A DNA stretch of 64,000 nt from Myxococcus stipitatus (GTDB taxonomy: Bacteria > Myxococcota > Myxococcia > Myxococcales > Myxococcaceae). The notes beneath the pieces are model-generated. The model did no database searches and was not told where the DNA came from. It saw only the letters and a list, made by a program, of their open reading frames with translations. A program made the position numbers and the translations under genes. The stretch covers positions 1,054,001 through 1,118,000 of the forward strand of contig NZ_JAKCFI010000002.1 in assembly GCF_021412625.1 (NCBI RefSeq). The letters run 5' to 3'. Below are positions 9,223 to 16,223 of this stretch, piece after piece; the stretch's first letter is position 1; each line of letters starts with the position of its first letter.

Positions 9223-10548
9223 ATGCACTGGCGAAATCGACCGCTTCCGTGGACCCTGGCGCTCCTCCTCCCGCTTGCCTGCAAGGAACCGGAGGTCGCG
9301 GCCGTCCAGAACCGTGCTCAACAGGCCCAGGCCGCCCTGGCCGAGGCCCGGGCCCATCTGGCCAATGGGCAACCCGCTCCCGCCCTGGCGGCCGTCCGCC
9401 GCGCCGCCACGGCCGCGCCGGACAGCTCCGAACCGTACCTGCTCATGGCGGACGCCCAGCGCATGAGCAACAACATCGGCGCCGCCATCATGGCCCTCAA
9501 GCAGGCCGAGGCGCTCATCCCCGGCACGGACCCCAGCATCCAGAAGCAGCTGGCGGACATGTACCTGGGCAACGGCAACATCGCCGAGGCCCTCTCCACG
9601 CTCACCACCCTGCGTGACTCCGGGTTGATGACGAACGAGGACGTGCTGGGCCTGGCCCGCCTGCAGGCGAAGGACGGGCAGATGGACGCCGCCTTCACCA
9701 CCATCGAGGGCGTGCTGCGCGAGAGCCCCGACGACCCCGAGGCCAAGGCGGTGGAGGCGGAGGTCCTCCTCATGAAGGGCGACGAGCTGCTCGCCGCCAA
9801 CCTCATGGACAAGCTGCTGGCGAACAACCCGGCGCACACCGCCGCGCGGCTGCTGCGCGCCCGCTACTTCCTCGTCAGCGGCGTGCCGCAGATGGCGGAG
9901 GCGGACCTGCAGGCCATCGAACCCAAGGACGCCAACCGCGCGGACGTCGTCATGCTGCGCGCCCGCGTGCTGCTCGCCCTGGGCCGCGCCGCGGACGCGG
10001 AGGCCGCGCTCAAGCCCCTGGTGGACTCCGAACCCCAGAACGCCGAGGCCCTGGCGTGGATGGCGGACACGGCGCTGGCGCAGGGGCGGCGCGCGGACGC
10101 GCTGTCCCTGGTGGACCGCGCGCTCACCTTCCGGCCCCGGCTCGCCCGCGCGCTGTACGTGAGGGGGCGCGCGCAGGAGGAGCAGAACGACCGCAAGTCC
10201 GCGGAGGAGAGCTACCGCTTCGCCCTGAGCGCCGAGCCCCGCTTCGCCCCCGTCCACGCCCGGCTGTGGCGGATGTACCTGGAGGCGGACCGCAAGGTGG
10301 ACGCCTTCACGTCGCTGGAGCGGCTGCTCGACATGGGCGAGGCCTCCCTCGAGGAGAAGGTCGTGCTGGCGCGGCTGTCCGCGCAACTCCAGACGCAGAT
10401 GACGCGCGGGATGAAGCTCATCGACGAGGCCCTCAAGAAGGATCCGGAGAACGCCGAGTACCAGGAGGTCAAGAAGCAGCTGGTCGCCGTGGCCCCCAAG
10501 CCCAAGAAGAAGCCGGGCGGCCCGGTCATCATCCGCGGCGGTCGCTGA
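9223..10548 (+). CDS. TPR-repeat lipoprotein
   Basis: 441 residues. The N-terminus is a lipoprotein signal with lipobox LPLAC at about residue 20. The mature chain is built of tetratricopeptide-like helical repeats from residue 35 to 420 (for example AEALSTLTTLRDSGLMTNEDVLGLARLQAKDG; ADAEAALKPLVDSEPQNAEALAWMADTALAQGRRADAL; DRKSAEESYRFALSAEPRFAPVHARLWRMYLEA). The C-terminus is a short basic tail, KPKKKPGG. TPR lipoproteins act as scaffolds at the inner face of the outer membrane or in the periplasm; the partner is unknown. The gene is single, divergent from a small gene, and ends just before a tRNA-like segment and a strong terminator. Confidence 0.85.
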   Translation: MHWRNRPLPWTLALLLPLACKEPEVAAVQNRAQQAQAALAEARAHLANGQPAPALAAVRRAATAAPDSSEPYLLMADAQRMSNNIGAAIMALKQAEALIPGTDPSIQKQLADMYLGNGNIAEALSTLTTLRDSGLMTNEDVLGLARLQAKDGQMDAAFTTIEGVLRESPDDPEAKAVEAEVLLMKGDELLAANLMDKLLANNPAHTAARLLRARYFLVSGVPQMAEADLQAIEPKDANRADVVMLRARVLLALGRAADAEAALKPLVDSEPQNAEALAWMADTALAQGRRADALSLVDRALTFRPRLARALYVRGRAQEEQNDRKSAEESYRFALSAEPRFAPVHARLWRMYLEADRKVDAFTSLERLLDMGEASLEEKVVLARLSAQLQTQMTRGMKLIDEALKKDPENAEYQEVKKQLVAVAPKPKKKPGGPVIIRGGR

Positions 10549-10608
10549 CGACTCCAGGGCCCGAGCTTCCCAAGCCCGGGCCCGGGGGTTCGAACCCCGC
10601 GTCCTCCA
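10549..10608 (+). other. tRNA-3'-end-like segment (possible att remnant)
   Basis: Between the stop of the TPR gene and a terminator lies a segment that looks like the last two-thirds of a tRNA. It has an anticodon-arm-like hairpin with loop TTCCCAA (the loop of a Gly CCC tRNA), then GTTCGAA as in a T-loop, then CGTCCTCCA. The T-stem has a mismatch, the anticodon stem has an A-C pair and no 5' acceptor strand is present, because those positions lie in the upstream coding region. It is therefore not a working tRNA. Integrases that target tRNAs leave such 3' copies; this reading is tentative. Confidence 0.35.
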
Positions 10609-10610
10609 GA

Positions 10611-10645
10611 GGCCCAGCACGCCCACCCGGGTGCTGGGCCTTTTT
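10611..10645 (+). terminator. Rho-independent terminator
   Basis: GGCCCAGCAC (10611-10620) pairs perfectly with GTGCTGGGCC (10631-10640), followed directly by TTTTT. This is the clearest intrinsic terminator in the window and closes the TPR lipoprotein transcript. Confidence 0.92.
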
Positions 10646-11083
10646 CATGTCCCCCGGACGTCCCCGCCCCCGGGGACCTGGGACGTCGTCTCGCATTGGC
10701 CCAACACCAGACGGCGTGTCTCCTCTGAATCCTGTCACGTCACCCGCCTCGGGAGCGCCACGGACCGCGCGCCTCCCGGGTGGTGGCCGTTGCCAGTCTC
10801 ATCGTGGAAACCACTGATGCGAGCGCGACCCGGTGATGGAGGAGGGCGGTGCCGAGACGGCCTCCGCGCGTGGTCCTCGCCAGGGTCGACAATTCATGAC
10901 ACACTCTCTGTGAATCCAGTGTTGAAACCGATTTCTCGCCTAAATGCGTCAAAATAGATATCGCGTGAAATCGTGTTCGATGTGTTGACTGCGGGGCTGC
11001 TCTCGCGTATTTCGTCTGTCCATTCCAACCATCTCTTCCCCCGCGCTCGCGTCTCATGATGCGAGCCATTGTCGAGGTGTCAC
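10646..11083. other. Intergenic region, partly AT-richer than its surroundings
   Basis: 438 bases with no credible gene. The part from about 10890 to 11020 is noticeably poorer in GC than the rest of the window (for example AAATGCGTCAAAATAGATAT). It contains a sigma-70-like promoter candidate: TTGACT (10985-10990), 17 bases, TATTTC (11008-11013), reading into the gene at 11084. With the tRNA-like segment just upstream, this may mark the edge of acquired DNA. Confidence 0.5.
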
Positions 11084-11908
11084 ATGGTGACCGTCGAGCT
11101 GGACATCTTCTCGGGTCGTCCCAATCCGAAGTGGACGCTGTCGGAGCGGGAAGTGCGGCAGCTTGCCGAGCGCATCCGCGCCGATCCCTCGCTGCTGCTT
11201 CCGCTCGACGCGGAGACCGGCGGCCTGGGCTACCGCGGCTTCATCCTGAACGCGGAGGACACCGGGAGCGCGGACGACTGGAAGCGGCTGGGTCTGCCGT
11301 CGCAGGTCCGCCTGGGCGGGCGCTTCCAGCCCGGGGCGGCGGAGAGCTCCTCGTTCCTGCTGCACACGGCGGAGAGCGCGCGGCTGGACCTGAAGGATCC
11401 GGGGCCCGTGCTGGGCGTGGCGGAGCGCACCATCGTCGAGACGCTCTCGGTGCCCGGCTTCGCGCCGTCCTACTGCACGCCCGCGGCCCTCTCCAGCGAC
11501 ACGGACTTCTCGTTCTGGAACGGCGCGGCGTACCAGCGGTACAACAACTGCTACAACTTCGCGAGCAACTACCGCACCAACACGTTCGCGCAGCCGGGCC
11601 GCGCGGCCGGTTCCATGTATACGTCCATCGACTGTGGCAGCGTGGGCGGCGCGGCGGAGCGTGACGGCTGGCAGCTGACGTGCCGCGACGACATCAACTA
11701 CAACGTCTGTCTCGTCATCTGGCCGAACTTCGACTACCACTGGTACCGCTGGTGCGCGAACAACCACTGGTGCCACAAGCCGGGCCAGACGGCGGCGCGC
11801 AACTACGACAACTCGAACAACCTCATCACGAACCCCGAGGCCGCCGACCGCGGTGGCTACACCATCTTCTGCGGCTACTACCGCGGCTTCGGCGTCGTCG
11901 TGTCATGA
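11084..11908 (+). CDS. LDIFSGR-domain protein with Cys/His-rich C-terminal domain
   Basis: 274 residues. The ATG at 11084 follows GAGGTG; an in-frame start 15 bases earlier is possible. There is no signal peptide. The N-terminal domain (1-60) has VELDIFSGRPNPKWTLSE and GGLGYRGF, both echoed in the next gene. The C-terminal domain (about 128-274) is rich in Cys, Trp and Asn and carries NNCYNFA (C156), DYHWYRW (H219), HWCHKPGQ and GGYTIFCGYY. An invariant-looking Cys followed downstream by His resembles a papain-like hydrolase layout, but this is inference and no catalytic role is proven. It overlaps the next gene by 4 bases (ATGA). Confidence 0.65.
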   Translation: MVTVELDIFSGRPNPKWTLSEREVRQLAERIRADPSLLLPLDAETGGLGYRGFILNAEDTGSADDWKRLGLPSQVRLGGRFQPGAAESSSFLLHTAESARLDLKDPGPVLGVAERTIVETLSVPGFAPSYCTPAALSSDTDFSFWNGAAYQRYNNCYNFASNYRTNTFAQPGRAAGSMYTSIDCGSVGGAAERDGWQLTCRDDINYNVCLVIWPNFDYHWYRWCANNHWCHKPGQTAARNYDNSNNLITNPEAADRGGYTIFCGYYRGFGVVVS

Positions 11909-12378
11909 GGTCGTCGCGCCTCCCATGGGGGCTGGCCGTGGCGCTGGGGCTGATGGGAGCCCTGGCGTGCACCACGGGGAGCCCCTCCAATCCCACGTCC
12001 GCGAATTCGGAATCGAGAGACGCCATGACGCCGGCGAGAGCCAGTCTGGACCTCTTCAGCGGCCGGGAGGCGATCTCCTGGGCGCTGTCCGCCGAGGAGT
12101 CGCGCGCGCTGCGGGAAGCCGTGCAGGCGCTGCCCAGGGGCTCGAGACCCATCCCGGACGTCGGGTTGGGCTACCGGGGCTTCGAGGTGGCGTGGGAGGG
12201 AGGCGCCCACGCGAGGGTCTACCATGATGTCATCGAATACACCGAGTCAGGGCGCACCGTGCTGCTCGAGGACTCGGGGCGGCAGTTGGAGCAGCGGCTG
12301 CTGACCGGAGCCAGGCCCCATCTGACTCCAGAGCTGTTCACGGCCGTGGAGGCGCAGCTGCGGTCCACCACGCCATGA
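11905..12378 (+). CDS. Lipoprotein sharing the LDxFSGR domain of the upstream gene
   Basis: 157 residues, starting in an ATGA overlap with the upstream gene. Residues 1-22 form a lipoprotein signal (LGLMGALAC). After a linker, ASLDLFSGREAISWALSAEESRAL and VGLGYRGFEV match the N-terminal domain of the preceding protein in order and spacing, so the two are distant paralogues over that domain. The C-terminal part (EYTESGRTVLLEDSGRQLEQRLL) differs. Co-translation of a cytoplasmic-looking enzyme-like protein with a lipoprotein bearing the same domain could point to an effector and cognate partner arrangement, which is only a hypothesis. Confidence 0.6.
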   Translation: MRSSRLPWGLAVALGLMGALACTTGSPSNPTSANSESRDAMTPARASLDLFSGREAISWALSAEESRALREAVQALPRGSRPIPDVGLGYRGFEVAWEGGAHARVYHDVIEYTESGRTVLLEDSGRQLEQRLLTGARPHLTPELFTAVEAQLRSTTP

Positions 12379-12435
12379 GACCTGTCGGCGGGGCTCGTCG
12401 GCCCGCCGTGAGCACTTCCTAGCGAAGGAGAGACC

Positions 12436-12666
12436 ATGTCCGGAGACTCGTCGAACCGCCGTAACTTCCTCAAGGCGATGGGCCTCACCGCCGCCGCCGT
12501 CGTCGTCCCCGTGGGCCTGGGGACCACCGCCGTCAGCGCCGCCCCCGCGGTGGCGCCCGACCTGGGCGAGCTGGAGCTGTGGCTGCTGGATACCGGCGTG
12601 GGCACGCTGGACCCCAGCCTGTACGGCGTGGCCCGCCAGGGCATGCTGACCGCCGCACGCAGCTAG
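12436..12666 (+). CDS. 76-residue peptide with twin-arginine signal
   Basis: The ATG follows a good ribosome site (AAGGAGA, 8 bases upstream). SSNRRNFLKAMG at residues 5-16 is a textbook Tat motif (RRxFLK), followed by a hydrophobic stretch (LTAAAVVVPVGLGTTAV) and a likely cleavage near AVSAAPA. Only about 38 residues remain after cleavage (LGELELWLLDTGVGTLDPSLYGVARQG). A Tat signal on so short a product is unusual, since Tat exports folded proteins. It could be a small secreted peptide, a subunit carried by a partner, or a remnant. It lies 57 bases after the lipoprotein gene and could share its transcript. Confidence 0.6.
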   Translation: MSGDSSNRRNFLKAMGLTAAAVVVPVGLGTTAVSAAPAVAPDLGELELWLLDTGVGTLDPSLYGVARQGMLTAARS

Positions 12667-12921
12667 CCGCCCCGCCCGCGGCAGCAAGCACCCGCGCGCC
12701 GGATGACGGCGCCTTCCTTCCGGGAGGGCGCGGTCGTCCGTGCGCGCGTGTCGTGTTTGACCTGCCCCTGGTGGGAATCCACGATTCCGAATTCGTGCAA
12801 GGATTCCGGCCCGTATGCGTCTCATTTGAGCGTCAGGCGGGTGGGTGTATTCCCAGACACCCTGTGTAGCCCGCCACCCACGCACGGCCGGGCACAGCCA
12901 TGACCAGGTTTCTGGGATTGC

Positions 12922-12966
12922 ATACTGGTGGTGAATTGCGTTGATTCTGTCGGTAAATACCAGTAT
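12922..12966. promoter_or_regulatory. Inverted repeat overlapping a promoter, possible operator
   Basis: ATACTGGT (12922-12929) and its exact complement ACCAGTAT (12959-12966) flank the -35 element and overlap the -10 element of the promoter at 12941-12969. Separated arms of this kind suit a regulator that loops or covers the promoter. No candidate regulator gene is adjacent. Confidence 0.4.
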
Positions 12967-12969
12967 ACG
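12941..12969 (+). promoter_or_regulatory. Sigma-70-type promoter candidate for the Hint genes
   Basis: TTGATT (12941-12946), a 17-base spacer and TATACG (12964-12969) give a good match to a housekeeping promoter in an unusually AT-rich patch. The transcript would start near 12976 and have a leader of about 150 bases. Confidence 0.55.
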
Positions 12970-13124
12970 CTATCCACTCTACTTACCCAGAGGCAGAGGG
13001 GCGGCCTGGGAAGTATTCATGTGCTGGCGTTGATCGCTCGGGCGGGAATGGAGCACCTCTCTGGGGGCCGCAGAGTCGTCATAGCAGTATGTGTTTCCTT
13101 TCATAAAAGGAGGAACAGCCAGCC

Positions 13125-14036
13125 ATGAAGCTCAATCCATTGTCGTGGGCCCGTTCTCTGTCTCTCGCGGTGCTGATCGTCGGGGCGGCCGCGTCCGCGC
13201 AGCCGGTTCCCAACGAGGGTCGGTGCGCGTCGGATCAGATCGGCAGCAACTACTACGCGAACGAGCGCATCGAGTGGGCCCTGAAGTGTGGGCACATCAA
13301 CGCGCAGCAGGCCTTCAACTACCGCCAGTTCTTCGACATCGCCACCGGCACGGTCCAGGTGAAGAGCCTCTACACCTATCCGCTGTATGGGTGGCCGGTG
13401 GACCTCTACAACACCCTGGTCTGGATCGCCCCCATGGACCGCAACGCGCCCTGCACGGTGGGCTACAACGCCACCTACGGCAGCTACGCCCGCGTCGTGT
13501 CGGAGTGCCTGGTGGGCTGCTACACGCCGGAGCAGAAGGTGCGCTTCGCCACGGGCGACATCGGCATCCAGGAGGCGATGATGTCCCAGCGCACGGACGT
13601 CGTCACGCTGGCGCCGGGCGCGACCTTCGACCGGCTGACCTTCCAGACCGGCAAGGTGGTGGCCTACGTCTCCGACGTCGCGGACGCCGAGCAGCCCCTC
13701 CTCAACATCCGCACCCGTGGCGGCGGCCACCTGCGCGTGACCACCAACCACCCCATCGTCGACAGCGCCGGCGTGGTGAAGCAGGCCGACGAGTTCCAGG
13801 AGGGTGAGGAGCTCATCCGCGCGGATGGCTCGCTCGACGCCATCGTCTCCATCGAGAAGGAGATGTACTTCGGCAAGACCTACAACCTGAAGCCCGCCAC
13901 CTTCGACCCGACGACGAACATCGTCGTGGCCCAGGGCTTCCTCAACGGCTCCAGCCGCTTCCAGGACAAGACGGTGACCGAGGGCAACCGGGTCCTGCTG
14001 CGCCAGAACATCCCGGACTCCGCCCTGGCGCCGTAA
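13125..14036 (+). CDS. Secreted Hint-domain (hedgehog/intein-like) protein, copy 1
   Basis: 303 residues with a signal peptide ending AAASAQ. The N-terminal domain (27-131) has four cysteines (C34, C55, C110, C128), likely two disulfides. From residue 131 comes a Hint-type autoprocessing domain: GCYTPEQKVRF with nucleophile C132, the block-B-like motif VTTNHP (T206, H209), GEELIRADG, then YNLKP and TNIVVAQGF. In hedgehog and intein-like proteins the Cys attacks its own backbone and releases the N-terminal part; here the released piece would be the disulfide-rich domain. There is no C-extein or toxin after the Hint core, only a 30-residue tail. A second copy follows at 14327. Confidence 0.75.
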   Translation: MKLNPLSWARSLSLAVLIVGAAASAQPVPNEGRCASDQIGSNYYANERIEWALKCGHINAQQAFNYRQFFDIATGTVQVKSLYTYPLYGWPVDLYNTLVWIAPMDRNAPCTVGYNATYGSYARVVSECLVGCYTPEQKVRFATGDIGIQEAMMSQRTDVVTLAPGATFDRLTFQTGKVVAYVSDVADAEQPLLNIRTRGGGHLRVTTNHPIVDSAGVVKQADEFQEGEELIRADGSLDAIVSIEKEMYFGKTYNLKPATFDPTTNIVVAQGFLNGSSRFQDKTVTEGNRVLLRQNIPDSALAP

Positions 14037-14326
14037 CCGGCGGCCTCCACTTCCGACTCCAGAATGGCAGAGGGCACCCGGACGCGGCCAGCGCACCGCC
14101 CCGGATGCCTTCGTCTTGCCCAATCCGTCACGGGACGGGGGCCCCTTCCAGGGGCCCGCGCACCGGGGGCAAGTCCTCACGCCGGGCCGCGGCTCTGGCC
14201 GTTCGCGGGCCTGGCCGGCGCGAGCGCAGGACCGACGCGATGACAGGCGGTCTCATCGCGTCTCATGAAACACGTGTCATGTCGTTGCAGGAATGAAGTC
14301 TCTCGTCGTCCACCAAGGAGTTTCTC
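14037..14326. other. Intergenic region between the two Hint genes
   Basis: 290 bases with no gene. It contains a palindromic ACACGTGT core (within ATGAAACACGTGTCATG, about 14265-14281) shortly before copy 2, and AAGGAG at 14315-14320 as ribosome site for the GTG start. No clear terminator or promoter hexamer pair was found. Confidence 0.4.
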
Positions 14327-15238
14327 GTGAATATCCGTCACCTCCCGTGGGGGAAGTCGCTGGCTGTGATGATGTTGTTGGGGGCAACAGGGGCCTCGGC
14401 CCAGGTCGCGAACGAAGGAAGGTGCGCTTCGGATCAGCTCTTCACGAATGCCCAGGCCAACGAGCGCATCGAGTGGGCCCTGCGCTGTGGCACGATCACG
14501 GCGCAGCAGGCGTTCGACTTCCGCAACTTCTTCGATCCCGCCTCCGGCACCGTCCAGCCCAAGCCCATCTATACCTATCCCGTGTACGGGTGGCCCGCGT
14601 CCGTCGCGGCGAACGCCGTCGTCTGGGTGGCCCCCACGGACCGTAACGTTTCGTGCACCCTCCCGTACAGCGCGGCCCATGGCGGCTACGCCCGCGTCGT
14701 GACGGAGTGTGTGATTGGTTGCTACACCCCGGAGCAGACGGTGCGCTTCTCCACGGGTGACGTGGCCATCGCGGAGGCGATGAAGTCCCAGCGCACGGAC
14801 GTCGTCACGCTGGCGCCGGGCGCGACCTTCGACCGCATGTCCTTCCAGACGGGCCAGGTCGCGGCCTACACGGCGGACATCGTCGACGCCGAGCAGCCCC
14901 TCCTCAACATCCGCACCCGCGGCGGCGGCCACCTGCGCGTGACCACCAACCACCCGGTGGTGGACAGCGCCGGCGTGGTGAAGCAGGCCGACGAGTTCCA
15001 GGAGGGCGAGGAGCTGGTCCGCGCGGACGGCTCGCTCGACGCCATCGTCTCCATCGAGAAGGAGATGTACTTCGGCAAGACCTACAACCTGAAGCCGTCG
15101 ACCTATGACTCGACGACGAACATCGTCGTGGCCCAGGGCTTCCTCAATGGCTCCGGCCGCTTCCAGAACAAGTCGGTGACCGAGGGCAACCGGGTCCTGC
15201 TGCGTCAGAACATCCCGGACTCCGTCTTCGAGCCGTAA
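14327..15238 (+). CDS. Secreted Hint-domain protein, copy 2
   Basis: 303 residues, starting at a GTG 6 bases after AAGGAG. Same architecture as copy 1: signal peptide ending GASAQ, a four-Cys N-terminal domain (C33, C54, C110, C128), then the Hint core with C132 in GCYTPEQTVRF and the VTTNHP motif with H209. The N-terminal domains of the two copies differ at many positions, whereas the Hint halves are almost the same, at DNA level too. This suggests a tandem duplication followed by divergence of the cargo domain or by conversion of the Hint half. Self-cleavage would release the N-terminal domain outside the cytoplasm. Its target is unknown. Confidence 0.75.
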   Translation: MNIRHLPWGKSLAVMMLLGATGASAQVANEGRCASDQLFTNAQANERIEWALRCGTITAQQAFDFRNFFDPASGTVQPKPIYTYPVYGWPASVAANAVVWVAPTDRNVSCTLPYSAAHGGYARVVTECVIGCYTPEQTVRFSTGDVAIAEAMKSQRTDVVTLAPGATFDRMSFQTGQVAAYTADIVDAEQPLLNIRTRGGGHLRVTTNHPVVDSAGVVKQADEFQEGEELVRADGSLDAIVSIEKEMYFGKTYNLKPSTYDSTTNIVVAQGFLNGSGRFQNKSVTEGNRVLLRQNIPDSVFEP

Positions 15239-15353
15239 GTCTGACATCTGCTTCGACAAGGGGGGCCTGGAGTCGAAGGCTCCCCTTGTGCTTTCCTATT
15301 CCCACTCACGCGTCCGGGGGGGCTCGTTCCGAGACGCACGCGCAAGGGTAGAC

Positions 15354-16187
15354 ATGACCGTGGAGCACACTCGAACCAGTTCGCGACAAGGGTGGATTTG
15401 GGGAATCGTGGCGGCGGCGTGCGTGGGGGGAGGCGTGGTGTGGTTTCTGCGGGCGGACCCCACCCAGGATTCCCAGACATCGTCCGGCGGCCCGCGGCAG
15501 GTTGGAGGCTCGCCTTCGCAATCCGTGACAGGCTCTGCGGACGCGAGGGCGCGGGGCGTGGAGCGGGGCGTCACGGGCGTGGCGTCTGGCGGCGCGCCCT
15601 CCGGAGCGGGGGCGTCCGCGCCGGGTTCGCCCGCGCCAGGAACCCCCGGGCCCCAGGCCGGTGACGTGGACGCGCCCCCAGGCGCTCCGCCCGAGTACTT
15701 CGGGAGCCGGGACTACATCCGCAAGAAGGTGCTCGCGGCGAACAAGGACCTGGAGGACTACAAGTTCTTCGAGGCGAAGGTCCTGCGCACGCCGGCGGAG
15801 ACGGAGACGTTCCAGGCCATGCTGTCCTCGCCGGAGCGGCTCGACCGGGCCTTCACGCGGCTGACGTCCTCGGGCGAGACGGCCTACTCCAGCGAGGTGG
15901 AGCTCGAGCGGATGTACCAGGTGGACTACCTGGAGCAGGCGCTGCGCTGGAAGGAGAACCCGGAGCGGGAGCGGGTGCTCGACCTGGCGGAGAAGGTCAT
16001 CCTCGCGGACAACCTCACGCCGTCGCTCCCCATCGAGCTGCGGCGTTCGTTGGCGGGGGACAAGCTCGAGCTGTTCGGCGTGCTCCAGTCCGTGGCTCCG
16101 GAGCGTGCCCTGCGCACGACGGAGCGGGCGCGGGGCACCCGCCTCGAAAGACTCCTGGCGTTCGCGGGCAAGGCGCCCACTCCTTGA
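15354..16187 (+). CDS. Single-pass membrane protein of unknown function
   Basis: 277 residues. The ATG at 15354 has AAGGG just upstream and gives a short cytoplasmic N-terminus, one membrane anchor (WIWGIVAAACVGGGVVWFL, about 19-37), a long Gly/Ser/Pro/Ala linker (about 40-120) and an alpha-helical domain (about 125-277) starting YFGSRDYIRKKVLAANKDLEDYKFFEAKVL. The layout is that of a periplasmic helical domain on a flexible tether. I do not recognise the domain. It stands 36 bases before the repeat lipoprotein gene and probably shares its transcript. Confidence 0.65.
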   Translation: MTVEHTRTSSRQGWIWGIVAAACVGGGVVWFLRADPTQDSQTSSGGPRQVGGSPSQSVTGSADARARGVERGVTGVASGGAPSGAGASAPGSPAPGTPGPQAGDVDAPPGAPPEYFGSRDYIRKKVLAANKDLEDYKFFEAKVLRTPAETETFQAMLSSPERLDRAFTRLTSSGETAYSSEVELERMYQVDYLEQALRWKENPERERVLDLAEKVILADNLTPSLPIELRRSLAGDKLELFGVLQSVAPERALRTTERARGTRLERLLAFAGKAPTP

Positions 16188-16223
16188 ATGCAGTCGACAC
16201 ATCTCCAGACAGGTCAATCCATC

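Larger units (their letters stand above)
12667..13124. other. Intergenic region upstream of the first Hint gene
   Basis: 458 bases without a credible gene. It holds a promoter candidate and an inverted repeat (annotated separately), then about 150 bases of leader before the Hint gene. CCCAGAG near 12987 can pair with CTCTGGG near 13060, giving a possible long-range leader hairpin. A strong ribosome site (AAAAGGAGG, 13106-13114) stands before the ATG at 13125. Confidence 0.5.

Noticed and set aside
10533-10608. A complete tRNA gene ending at 10608
   Set aside because: The 5' acceptor and D-arm positions fall in the end of the TPR gene and do not pair with the 3' strand; stem mismatches rule out a normal tRNA.
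12976-13124. A c-di-GMP or other riboswitch in the leader of the first Hint gene
   Set aside because: The leader has a possible long-range stem, but no conserved GEMM or other known aptamer core could be found by eye.
12928-13128. Small open frame of 66 codons before the first Hint gene
   Set aside because: It has no ribosome site, no recognisable sequence and overlaps the promoter and start of the Hint gene.
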